A stretch of 31,011 nt of DNA from J051 sp040752255. Lineage in GTDB: Bacteria > Armatimonadota > Fimbriimonadia > Fimbriimonadales > ATM1. Below the pieces are notes generated by a model. That model saw only the letters and a program-made list of their open reading frames with translations. It had not been told where the DNA came from and made no database searches. The DNA lies in assembly GCA_040752255.1 (NCBI GenBank), contig JBFMFD010000006.1, positions 1 through 31,011 on the forward strand. Direction: 5' to 3'. The position numbers and the translations under genes are program-made. Below, one piece after another: positions 8,620 to 18,600 of the stretch (positions are counted from its first letter, which is position 1; the number at the start of each line of letters is the position of its first letter).

Positions 8620-10620
8620 ATGCTGATGAGTAGAAACAGGCGAGGGTTCAGCCTCGTTGAGATTCTGGTGACGCTGGTCATTCTGGCCGTCGGCGTTCTC
8701 ACGCTGATGCGCGCCTTCCCCATCGTGCTGCGCGGGCTGGGAGTAACGAACGACTACACCGTCGCTCAAATCCTCGCGCGCCGCGAGATTGACCGACTGA
8801 AAGGCGTGGCCGACGACCTCCCGGAACAGATTCTCCCCGTCAGCTACCAGTTTCAACTCGTCAACGGCAACTGGACGCTGATCATCTTCTCCGACCCGAA
8901 CGTCGCCCCTGGGGACATCGGCGCCGGCGGCAACATTCTTGAAGACGGGAACATCGAAATCGTCAACCCCGGCGGATCGAACACGCTCATCTACTGGCGG
9001 TACTACAACGACGCGAACCGCATCCGACGCGTTATCGGCGAGGGTGGGCGCATCCCCGCGCCTCGACCCGTCGGCAACGACTTCGGCTCCTTGCGCGTGG
9101 TGCAGTTCGGCCCGGTGGTGAACGACCCGAACCTGCTGCTCGTTTACAGCAGCGACATGGAGGAGCGCGACATCCGCGGCACATCCCCGGGCGAGGCGAT
9201 CCGTAATCCCCGACCATGGCAGTTCGTGATTGACGACGAGGTGCCCCAAGTCTGGATGCCGGGCGATGGCAACCGAGTCGAAGTGCGGTACCGGCTCTCC
9301 TTCAGTTACTGGGCGAACGTGAGCGGGAACCTCCGCAGGATTGACGTGGTTGACGTCGTCGTTCCCGTGCGCACCGGCGTCGAGTACGACGCGGTGAACA
9401 ACGAAGTCACGCCGTTCGACCTGATCCAACTCGCAGGCAACCCGCCAAACTGGATCGAGTTCGACTTCGGCTCGCTACGCGTGAACCGCCTGTTCGACCC
9501 GATCGCGAACGTGCAGCCGTTCGATCCGAACTATCCCTACGAGTATAAGGTGCTCAACGGCGAGTTGGGCCTTCTTCTTTTCAACCCGGCGGGCTACAAC
9601 TTCCGCGAGCGTCGAGGACGCGGTCGAGTGCCGCTTCAGGCGCACGTGAACTACGACGTCTACAACTGGCATATCATCCGCGACGACCTGCGCATTGACC
9701 GAACGCGTCCGCCCATCCACAAGCTCACACTCCGCAGGCTGAAGGCGTTCGGCGACCTGCTCAACGACAAGAGGCGCTACCCCGGCCTTGAGGTGCCGGT
9801 TCCGGACGGCAACGGCGGCGTCGCCATTGACCGCGATATCGTGGTTCTCGATTTGGACACGGGCGGAATCGTATCACCGCGGGTGGACCCGTCGGACCCC
9901 GACTCGCCGCTCTGCTACAAGGTGGACTACCTCCGGGGCACCCTCTCGTTCGCCAGCCCGTTCCGGCCTGCGCCGAACTCCGCGGACGACTTGGCGCGAA
10001 GCGTAACGATCATCCTCCCCGGCGACCCTGCCAATCCGGTACTGCTGCAGAACGTTGACCCCGGTGGCCGAAACTTCCGCGTGCTGTACCAGGCGCACAA
10101 CGACTGGGCGCTGCAAGTGCTCAAGGCCTCTCAAAACTATCGGCTCGCTTACGACCCCGCGCTCGGCGTCGGACAGTACTACATCGGCCAGACGCCTGGC
10201 AACCCGTTCGGTCTGCCTACGCGCATCTACTTCCCTCGCGCGGACATCGGGAACAAGGTCAGCGTTAGAGAGATTTGGTACACCGTATTCGGCGGCGCGG
10301 TGCGCGTGATGCGAGACCAGGACTTCCTCGTGCGGCCCGTCCCCGCCGGAGACCCTCTGCCCGGGCTCGCCTACATTGACATCCGCGAGGTGGACGCCGC
10401 GGCGACCGGCTTCGACTGGAACACGAACGGCTACGCCGTCCGCGGTGTCTCGGGAAGCTCCCTCAAGGCTCGCGCCATGTGGAACACAGAGGCAAAACAG
10501 GACGTCCCAGGAAACGGAGCCCAACAAATTCAGGAGCGAATGGACCTCCACCGTCTCTGGACGAGCGCGTGGCGATTTGTGGAGGTCGAAACTTACATGA
10601 CGCGGCGGGATGAGAACTAA
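8620..10620 (+). CDS. Giant GspI/PilV-like minor pseudopilin
   Basis: This 666-residue protein starts at ATG 8620 with GGAGG at 8607-8611. The leader MLMSRNRRG precedes F(+1)SLVE(+5)ILVTLVILAVGVLTL, and the AVGVL ending is typical of the PilV/GspI subclass. The C-terminal body is about 620 residues, against roughly 100-150 in normal PilV or GspI. It is predicted to be beta-rich and shows two copies of a short strand module at residues 309-323 (YKVLNGELGLLLFNP) and 433-447 (YKVDYLRGTLSFASP). Asp-Pro-Asn turns are common. It is presumably processed by PilD and assembled with the neighbouring pseudopilins. No enzyme motif was recognised in the body. Confidence 0.82.
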   Translation: MLMSRNRRGFSLVEILVTLVILAVGVLTLMRAFPIVLRGLGVTNDYTVAQILARREIDRLKGVADDLPEQILPVSYQFQLVNGNWTLIIFSDPNVAPGDIGAGGNILEDGNIEIVNPGGSNTLIYWRYYNDANRIRRVIGEGGRIPAPRPVGNDFGSLRVVQFGPVVNDPNLLLVYSSDMEERDIRGTSPGEAIRNPRPWQFVIDDEVPQVWMPGDGNRVEVRYRLSFSYWANVSGNLRRIDVVDVVVPVRTGVEYDAVNNEVTPFDLIQLAGNPPNWIEFDFGSLRVNRLFDPIANVQPFDPNYPYEYKVLNGELGLLLFNPAGYNFRERRGRGRVPLQAHVNYDVYNWHIIRDDLRIDRTRPPIHKLTLRRLKAFGDLLNDKRRYPGLEVPVPDGNGGVAIDRDIVVLDLDTGGIVSPRVDPSDPDSPLCYKVDYLRGTLSFASPFRPAPNSADDLARSVTIILPGDPANPVLLQNVDPGGRNFRVLYQAHNDWALQVLKASQNYRLAYDPALGVGQYYIGQTPGNPFGLPTRIYFPRADIGNKVSVREIWYTVFGGAVRVMRDQDFLVRPVPAGDPLPGLAYIDIREVDAAATGFDWNTNGYAVRGVSGSSLKARAMWNTEAKQDVPGNGAQQIQERMDLHRLWTSAWRFVEVETYMTRRDEN

Positions 10621-12739
10621 GATGTTGAAACTTAATCGGGGATTTACGCTTACGGAGTTGCTGGTGGTGATGGCGATTGTCGCCATCCTCATCACGCTCA
10701 TCAGCATCCCGCTGGTCCGCGGCTTCGGGCTTACGCGGTCCGCGTCCGCCTATAAGGTGGCGCAGGACACCGCACGGCTCGTCAACGCGCGTATCAACCG
10801 AGAGCTGTCTCAGGCGGTCGTGGTGCTGGATAACTCGGTTCCCGCGGCTTCGATCGAGGTGCGCGTTCCTCTTGCCCTTGATCCGAACGCCACGGGCAAC
10901 CCTGTGATGCGCGGTGGTGACCTGACCGCGCTGCCTGTAGGCAACCTGACCTCCTACGGAAGCGCCTTCCTTCACAACGCGAAACTGGACTTCGTCCCAG
11001 CCTCGCAGGGCGATCCGGCGAACCCGCAGTTCAACCCAGGCCGGAACCGCATTGACCCGACGCTGAAGAAGCCGCTCGGACAGATCACGCTGCCGGTCGC
11101 GCCGGGCCAGACCATCGTGCGGTATTGGATCGGCTTGCAGCGACCGTTTATCGACCCGGATCCGGCAGAAGACCAGTTCGAGGGCATCTATGCCAACCCT
11201 TACGACCCTCGCCTTCTCGGCGGCAACCGGGGCGATGTGAACGGCGTAACCGGCGGGCGAGAGAACCTGTTCGTTCTTTACCGTGCCGAAGTTCAACCCT
11301 GGGTTCTTCAGAACGGCGTCTATGTCCCGAACCGCGCCTTCTTCGCTGTGGATGCGCAGGGGCGGCCGATCCTCGACGACCCCGGGTTCTTTGTGTGGAA
11401 TCCATCGCAGGTTGCGGACAATCTGGCGGACCACCGCCAGCGCCTAATCAACTGGAAGAACGCAGGCGTGATCCAGGTGCAGCAGCAGTTGAGCGACCTC
11501 ATCGTCTTTGAGGTGGATGAAGGCACCAACGAACTGCTCTACGATTTGATACCGAACCGCGCGAACACGTACCTTCCGCGCATCCGACCGCTGTTCCAGG
11601 CGTTCCCGCAGAGGGTCTCGAACGAACCCGCCGAGGGGCATCGCCTCGTCCGCGCGGGCCAAGAGACCATTGACATCGAGGGGCGCGGCGCGCCGACGGA
11701 ATACCGCACCTCGCAACACGGCTGGACCACGGACACGCTCGCGCGCATCTTCACGTTCGACCCGCGAACCAACCCGCCCTACTTCGTCGTCCGCTGGCGG
11801 CAGCCGAGCGGCGGCGGCAACCCCTACGAGCGGTTTGAAGCCGAGATGGCGCTGTACGACCCGACGGGTGGCGGCAGCGAATACACCACAGGGGTGCTCG
11901 TCTTTGACATAGCCGGCTACATGCGCGCACGTGAAGCGGGCCCGGCGAACATCGGGCAGTTCCTCCAACCGGCATCCGCGGCTAACTCGCCTCCGCTTCG
12001 GCTCGTGCGCCTTGAGCCGCGAGCAGGCAAGCTTTTGGCCAGTTTCCCGGTTCGGGACGCACTCGGCTACGTTCCCAACACAACCGGCGCAACCGCGAAC
12101 GCCAACCTGTCGGGATGGTTGAACAGTCCGCTCGTACAGGCGAACCCAGGGCTCGCCGACCTCGGACGACGGTTTGTGTGGCTTGCCGACACGAACGTAT
12201 TCCCGCCGTTTACCGCTGACAGTTTCAACCCTCTCAGCAGCGTTGCGCTCGGCTGGCCGATTCCGGACGGCAAGGTCGTGCCGGGCAGCGAGCGCGTCTG
12301 GGGGCCCGACATGAGACCCGGCCCGAACTTCGGCGAGATCATCCAGTATTCGCGCGTCGCCCAGGGCGACAAGGCCGGGCTGAACCAATACAAGATCAAC
12401 TACACGGACCTGGACGAACCGACCGACTACCCGGGCATTCTCGGCGTGCCTGACCCCGGCTCGAACGCCGACGTGCGGAACTACATCCAGCCGCGGTTCA
12501 AGAAGGGCTACATCGAGTTCTACAGCGACCCGACGCTCGACCTGCTGCCGAACGCGAACATCATCATCGAGTTCGACTTCCAGTTGAACAGCAACACGGA
12601 CGGCGTGTTCGTCGACTACGACAGCCGCCAAAAGATGCAGGTCGAAGTGGGCATCCGCCGCTATCCCGCGTCTGCAGCTGCTGAGCCGCAAACAGTCACC
12701 GTGCGCGATGTTATCGCCGTGCGCAACTTCGTAAGGTGA
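10610..12739 (+). CDS. Giant GspJ/PilW-like minor pseudopilin
   Basis: This 709-residue protein from ATG 10610 overlaps the previous stop by 11 bases. An alternative ATG at 10622 gives the compact leader MLKLNRG, and both lack a clear ribosome binding site. The mature start F(+1)TLTE(+5)LLVVMAIVAILITLI is a standard class III pilin helix. AYKVAQDTARLVNARINRELSQAV after it resembles PilW/GspJ, in which a long helix leads into the globular domain. The remaining body of about 650 residues is beta-rich, has many DP turns and includes a strand module near residues 631-656 (KKGYIEFYSDP, then IIIEFDF) related to those in its neighbours. Its position, third in a G/H-I-J-K-like series, supports a minor pseudopilin role. 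Confidence 0.82.
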   Translation: MRTKMLKLNRGFTLTELLVVMAIVAILITLISIPLVRGFGLTRSASAYKVAQDTARLVNARINRELSQAVVVLDNSVPAASIEVRVPLALDPNATGNPVMRGGDLTALPVGNLTSYGSAFLHNAKLDFVPASQGDPANPQFNPGRNRIDPTLKKPLGQITLPVAPGQTIVRYWIGLQRPFIDPDPAEDQFEGIYANPYDPRLLGGNRGDVNGVTGGRENLFVLYRAEVQPWVLQNGVYVPNRAFFAVDAQGRPILDDPGFFVWNPSQVADNLADHRQRLINWKNAGVIQVQQQLSDLIVFEVDEGTNELLYDLIPNRANTYLPRIRPLFQAFPQRVSNEPAEGHRLVRAGQETIDIEGRGAPTEYRTSQHGWTTDTLARIFTFDPRTNPPYFVVRWRQPSGGGNPYERFEAEMALYDPTGGGSEYTTGVLVFDIAGYMRAREAGPANIGQFLQPASAANSPPLRLVRLEPRAGKLLASFPVRDALGYVPNTTGATANANLSGWLNSPLVQANPGLADLGRRFVWLADTNVFPPFTADSFNPLSSVALGWPIPDGKVVPGSERVWGPDMRPGPNFGEIIQYSRVAQGDKAGLNQYKINYTDLDEPTDYPGILGVPDPGSNADVRNYIQPRFKKGYIEFYSDPTLDLLPNANIIIEFDFQLNSNTDGVFVDYDSRQKMQVEVGIRRYPASAAAEPQTVTVRDVIAVRNFVR

Positions 12740-12746
12740 GAACGGA

Positions 12747-15689
12747 ATGACGAGACTACGCCATAACGCAATGAGAACCCGAAAGCGAGAGGAAGGACAA
12801 ACCCTCGTCATCATCCTGTTGGTGCTGTTCGTGCTCGCCACGCTCGCCTTCGTCGCGTCCGTCATCCTCGGGCGAGAAATCGAAGCGACCGGACAGGCGC
12901 GGGGCCGCAACCTCGCCAACGACCTCGCGCAAGCAGGCGTTAGGTACTCCTTCTCGCAGTTGCGCTTTTCCGAAGACGGCGCCGACTGGCGTCCGCAACC
13001 GCCGACACCCGTTCCCGCCGACGTAGACCCGAACCGACCTCCCGGCTTGGGGCCAAACTCCGACCCGGACAACCCCGCGGCGACCAATCCGGACCCCGAC
13101 TACTATTGGCTTCGACGGCAGGTTGACCCCGTCGCAAACGCTCCCGGCGACCTCGGCGGCCCCGACGGGCTGGGCGCGTTCACCCGGCTGAACTTCCAGG
13201 GAGGCCGCGCGCTCATAAGAGTGCGATGGGCTCCCAGCGACCCAGCGCCATTCCAAGCGGGCTTGCCGCCCGTGCTCGCCCGAGCGCGGCTTCAGGCGTA
13301 CACGATTATCGAGTCCGTCGGCCGGCCGGGACAGTTCAACCCGTTCGATCCGACCAGCGCCCGGGAGCCGAACATCCAGAGCGCGCGGCAGGTAACGGCG
13401 ATCGCCTCGATCGGAATGCTCGAGAGCGCGTACTTCGTCACCAACTTGGACCGCCGCACCGAGCCGGTTGACTTCGGCAATCCGGTTCCGCTCGCGAGGT
13501 TCTTCGACCGCTTCACCTCAACGCCGGTGGATGTCGTCGTGCCGCGAATTGTTGGCAACTTCCAAGTTGCCCCGCCGAACGGCTATCCCGCCTCGCAGCT
13601 CACCGTCGGGGGGCCGATGTATTTCAACGCGGACCTCGTAGTGCACGGCATCGTGGACGCGTACCTGAACCGCGACCTCGGGCAGCAGGTGAACGTCTCC
13701 GGCGAGATGCGCTACGCCGACGGCAACAGCGTCATGAATCTGCACGCCATCACCGCGCAGAGCGGCGCGGAGATCATTCAAACAGCTCAGGCGCTACCGA
13801 GCACCGACCCGAACTTCACAACGCACGGCGGTGTGTTCCGCGACGGGCGTGAGGGCCTCGACGCTCTCGGCTACGCGCGCGACTCCGTCTACAAAGACCC
13901 GCCGCTCATTAACGAAGAGGACCCCAACACGGGGCTGAGGCGCTTCATCGTGGCTACGCGCAACAGCGGCGCACTCGCTACCGACTCGTTCGGGCGCACG
14001 TTCAACCTCGGCCGCTTCGGATTCGGGCGCGGCGTGTACATTGATAACGACGGCGACCGCGGACAGGACTCCGAGGACGGCAGCTTTACGCTCCGATGGG
14101 ACTACCTGAACCCGCACAACGGGCACAGCGCCTCGGGCTGGGATCCGGGCGGCGCGCCGTTCTACGTGCCGAACGCCTGCTACATTCTTCTAACGCGTGA
14201 CGGATTCACCATCACTCGGAACATCCGCCGCAACAACGACACGTGGCGTGACTACGCGCGAACCGACACAGGGCGTCACACGCTCCGCTTCAAGGTCGGA
14301 TACGGCACGAACCCGAACGAGGGCTTCCGGATCATCAACGAACTCACCCCCGGCGTAACCAACTTCTTCGCGCCGACAGCAGGCGACTTCGACCAGGGGC
14401 CCTTGTTCAACGGCGTCATCTACTGCGAAGGCGACGTGCGAGTTCGCGGCGTCATCCCGTTTGGACTCGATCCGGGCAACTCCGGACGGCCGATGGGCGT
14501 GCAACTCACCGTCGCGACCGGCGGAAACATCTACGTGGAGGGCAGCATCACGCGCGCCCACCCCACCCGCTCGACGATCGCCCTGCTCGCAGAAAACAAC
14601 GTCGTACTCAACACAACGCAGTTCGTAACGTGGGCGTCGGTGAACGAGGTCGTTACCGACAACAACGACCCCACGAACCCAGGACGCATCAAAGTGGAAG
14701 ACGGCGCGCCGTTCAACGCGCTTGTGCAATACCCGCTTGACCCGGTGAACGGCTACACGTTCAACAACCCGGACAGCGCGGGCACTCCGATCCGACCGTC
14801 GCTATTCGCTTCGCATGCCGCGGACTTCAACCGGTCGGCGTTCGTGAACTTGCTCATCAACGAGCCGTTCGCGGCAACCCCGCCCGCGTATCACTTCGAC
14901 CCAAACGACACCAGGAACGCTGCAATTCCGTTCTATCCGAATCCGCCGATCTTCACCTACGGACTGGCTGACCCGTCTTCCCAGGTTCTGCCGGTGTTCG
15001 AGAAGCGCAGCTTCCCGCTTATCCCGATCAACCAGTTCGGCGCAGGATACACGCTGTTCTTCGGCGGCGACGAGAACATGTTCCAACTGAAGTTGGACAA
15101 CACCATCGCGCCTCCGGGGCGCGGCCCCTACATGCTGAGCCGCATCACCGCGATGCCGATGGACGTCGAGATCAACGCCGTGCTGTACGCGCAAAACGGT
15201 AGCTTCTTCGTGATTCCGGGCTTGTGGTTCAATCCGAACCCGAACGACCGCCGTGACGCATTCCAAACCGCGCTCGACCGCTTCTCGCAGTTCAGTGCGA
15301 GCACCGAGTACCCATTCTACGGAGACCCGCTCGACATCAAGGTAACCATCAACGGAAGCGTGTCGGAGAACTTCCCGCCGATGATGGGCGACCAAGAGAA
15401 GTGGCTCGAAAAGTGGGGCTGGATTCCCGCCGAGTACGGCGCCAGTGACGAGTACATCCCCGACCAGCACTACCCGCGCGGGCCCGGTGGGCAGCCGCAA
15501 TACACGAACCGCTTCGTGCCCAACCTTTTCCTCAACTACGATCCGCTGCTCATGTCCGGAAGGGTGGGCGGGTCCTTCTCGCCGAACGACCCGTACGTGC
15601 GGACGGACCTGTTCGGCCGCTCCCTGCCGCCTATGCCGAAACTGCCCGTCGGCACCAGGCTGCTTTACTTCGGAGAGGTGAACCCATGA
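12747..15689 (+). CDS. Giant GspK/PilX-like tip pseudopilin
   Basis: This 980-residue protein starts at ATG 12747, preceded by AAGGTGAG at 12733-12740. The leader is about 17 residues and ends REEG. It is followed by Q(+1)TLVI(+5)ILLVLFVLATLAFVASVILGREIEA. The residue at +5 is Ile, not Glu, as in GspK and some PilX proteins that cap the filament tip. ARGRNLANDLAQAGVRYSF after the helix matches the PilX/GspK N-terminal pattern. Family members usually have about 200-320 residues, so the body here is very enlarged. It includes a segment GPLFNGVIYCEGDVRVRGVIPFG and a related GGNIYVEGSITRA, which look like beta-helix strands. The stop overlaps the next start (ATGA), so the two are cotranslated. 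Confidence 0.8.
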   Translation: MTRLRHNAMRTRKREEGQTLVIILLVLFVLATLAFVASVILGREIEATGQARGRNLANDLAQAGVRYSFSQLRFSEDGADWRPQPPTPVPADVDPNRPPGLGPNSDPDNPAATNPDPDYYWLRRQVDPVANAPGDLGGPDGLGAFTRLNFQGGRALIRVRWAPSDPAPFQAGLPPVLARARLQAYTIIESVGRPGQFNPFDPTSAREPNIQSARQVTAIASIGMLESAYFVTNLDRRTEPVDFGNPVPLARFFDRFTSTPVDVVVPRIVGNFQVAPPNGYPASQLTVGGPMYFNADLVVHGIVDAYLNRDLGQQVNVSGEMRYADGNSVMNLHAITAQSGAEIIQTAQALPSTDPNFTTHGGVFRDGREGLDALGYARDSVYKDPPLINEEDPNTGLRRFIVATRNSGALATDSFGRTFNLGRFGFGRGVYIDNDGDRGQDSEDGSFTLRWDYLNPHNGHSASGWDPGGAPFYVPNACYILLTRDGFTITRNIRRNNDTWRDYARTDTGRHTLRFKVGYGTNPNEGFRIINELTPGVTNFFAPTAGDFDQGPLFNGVIYCEGDVRVRGVIPFGLDPGNSGRPMGVQLTVATGGNIYVEGSITRAHPTRSTIALLAENNVVLNTTQFVTWASVNEVVTDNNDPTNPGRIKVEDGAPFNALVQYPLDPVNGYTFNNPDSAGTPIRPSLFASHAADFNRSAFVNLLINEPFAATPPAYHFDPNDTRNAAIPFYPNPPIFTYGLADPSSQVLPVFEKRSFPLIPINQFGAGYTLFFGGDENMFQLKLDNTIAPPGRGPYMLSRITAMPMDVEINAVLYAQNGSFFVIPGLWFNPNPNDRRDAFQTALDRFSQFSASTEYPFYGDPLDIKVTINGSVSENFPPMMGDQEKWLEKWGWIPAEYGASDEYIPDQHYPRGPGGQPQYTNRFVPNLFLNYDPLLMSGRVGGSFSPNDPYVRTDLFGRSLPPMPKLPVGTRLLYFGEVNP

Positions 15690-18600
15690 TTCGAAAGGCG
15701 CTGCCAATCCTCATCGTTACTCTGCTCGCGGCGCTCGCCTTCGGGCAGCCCACGGGCTATGCGGATACGCCGGTCCGCATCAACTGCGGCATCCTGCTGC
15801 TGCCTGGAACTTCCGGGCCAGGCGGCGAGCCGACGAACGCGGACCCCTATGTCTTCTTCAATATGGAGCGTCGCTCCGACCTGCGGCCGCCTGCGTGGGA
15901 GTTCGTCAACCCCATCGCGCCAGGCTCCGTGACGCCCGCCATCGCCCAACGCTGGGCGAACATCACCGGCGGGACGCCCTACCAAGTCGGGCAGCCGCTG
16001 GTCAAGAACATGGCAGCGTACTGGGAAGTTGACCTCGGCGCTGTGGGCGTTGACCAGATGAGTCGGTTCGATATCCTCGTCGTCCACGCCCCCGGAACGC
16101 TCAACCTGAACGCCTTCGAGCGGGAGAAACTGCGTGCGTTCCTCGACAAAGGCGGCGTGCTGTGGTTCGACAAGTCAACCGTGCAGGTCATTGACGGCTA
16201 CAACGGTTTCCCAATTGCGTTCACGACTACGAACACGGGTGGGTTCCCCGTGGTCAACCGCCCGTTCCACCCGATTCTCAACTACCCGTACCGCATATCG
16301 CCTTTCGAGGCGGCGTTCATCGGCTCGCATAACGGCACCCACGCGATTACGCGCGCCACACTTGCGGGCGCGGGCCTCATCGGGTTCGACCGCCTCGTTT
16401 CCACGATGGAAGGCGAGTTCGATCTGTTCATGCCGATTGCGACGAACAGCGCGGGCATCACCATTGGGGTCGCCGAGGTAGGGCAAGGCTACTTCGTGGT
16501 TACCTCGGGCAACGTGGTATCGCCGATCAACGAGCCGACTGGCGGGGTGAACATCGGCTTGGGCAGAAACTCCGGCCCATTCGGCGGAACCGACTTCCAG
16601 GCGATTCCGCAGCTGGAGTTGAAGTTCGCATACAACATCCTCGCGCTGGCTACCAACTCGCCGAACGAAGCGAGGGGATCGCGGCGCACAAACGCCACGC
16701 ATGATGAACTCGGCGCGCCGCTCATGCTTTCCTGGCTCGAGGACTACGACATGGAGCAGAACGAGCACTCCGACTTCGTTCCTCCCATCATCTTCCGAGG
16801 CATCACCTACTTCGTCGCCAGAGAGCACGGCAGCGGACAGTGGCGCCTGTACGCCGTAAAGGTTGACCCCAACCACGACCTCGACAACGACGGCTGGCTG
16901 GATGACGGCTTCCAAGACGCCAGCCTCGGCGCGACGCGAGACCTCGTGTGGCGCAGCCAACCGTTCCCCTCGCGCACCGGTCCTCCGATGGCGACCGAAG
17001 TGGCTAACCCCGTGGGCGGCGCGCCCGAGAACCAAGTGTACGTTCAAACCGAGCAGGGCGACGTCTATGTATTCGACGCGCTCCCGATGGCGAACGGCCG
17101 CTTGGTGGGGAACATCAACATGGCGCCCGTTCAGATCGTCTCGCCCAGCCCAGCCGCCGATTTCCAGCCCGGCGCCGACCATCGCGGCCCCTACGCTCCG
17201 GTTGCCTTCGATGGGTTGGTCTACATCTTCGACTCCTATCGCCTCGGACTCGGCTATGCCGGTCGCGTTTGGGCGATTGACCCGACCTCGCTCAGCATCG
17301 TGAACACCGGCTCAGATTGGTATGCCCGGGGCAACGGCGCACCGAACCTGCCGTCGCCCAGCGGCCCGCCCACGGCGGGCTACATCCCGAGCGGCGACAA
17401 CCCGACCGGTTTGGACGGCGTGATGTACGTCCCTCACCGCTCCTCGCTCGGTGGCCCGGCGGTTGGTTTCTCAAGCGTTTGGGTCAGCGTGCGCGGCGAG
17501 TCACCGGAGATCGTCAGCAACGATGGAACCGTGATGCAGGTTCGAACCCGTGCCGCCCTGAAAGGGCTGCGCATCGTAGACACGTCGAATTCAATACTCG
17601 GTCTCAAGCTCACGCTGATTGACCAAAACGGCAACCCGCAGCCTCCATCCGGTCTCAGCAACTTCTTCGACGGGACGGTCATCCAATTCGCTCCTGGGCA
17701 GTTGAGCCTCGGTCTCAGAAACGGTGGGCCGCCGGCGGGCTGGTCGCTTCGATTGGATTACCACATCGACTGGGGCACTGGCGCGCCCAACCTCATCAGC
17801 CAGCTGATTCGCGGGCAGATCTTCCTGCCGGACGACATCAACCGCGAATCGTTTGTGGTCAAGTCCATGGCGCTTGCACCCAATGGGAACCTGTTCGTCA
17901 TCGCCGGCAACGAGCAGCGCGGCGGCGCGCTGTTCTGCTTCAACGAGTTCACGCGTGGCGGGTTCCGCCTGGTGTATCGGTGGGATCTGTACGACGCTTT
18001 CAACGTTACGCTGAACAACACACAGGTCGTCCGCATCCCAGCCGTGCTCGAGGACCGCGACTACATCAACACGATCTTCCCGTTCCTGAACGGACCGTTG
18101 TCGCGATTCCACTTCCACGGCGGGCCGACGATCATCAACGATGTGTGTTACATCACGGTGGCGGCGGACAAGTTCATCTTCGGCACTCGCGTGCCGGTCG
18201 CGTTCATCGTCGCGCTGGATGCCAACCCGCGACGGTTTGACCTCCGCCTGACGGCTCCCGCGCCTCCCGGCTTGCGCATCCGACAGCCGGACTACATGGC
18301 GAGCGGGAACAAACTCACCCCCGAGCGCTCGAACCTTCTCCAAAACCAGCAGTACGAGAACATCGGCGGCACGGTGTTGCGCATCTCGAACATGATGTCC
18401 TCGACTCAGGGTCAGGTGCAGAACGGATTCAGCACGTCGCTACCCGTCGTCATCTCAGGACAGGGAACAGGCGAGACGTTGTTTGATCCCAATACAACGG
18501 GCTCAAAGTGGAGCCCGCTGCTCTGGTACATCTCGCTGACCGGCTACCGCGTCGAAGGCCCGGCGCAGGTGATGGGCAACACCGTGTACATGGCGGCCGG

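Noticed and set aside
7453..9429. Long open reading frame of 658 codons on the minus strand
   Set aside because: It lies antisense to pilD, the first pilin and the PilV-like gene, and its translation is Arg/Val/His-rich without any domain. Long antisense frames arise readily in GC-rich coding DNA.
11444..13087. Minus-strand open frame of 547 codons
   Set aside because: It overlaps two well-supported pseudopilin genes with class III leaders, has no ribosome binding site and no recognisable protein pattern.
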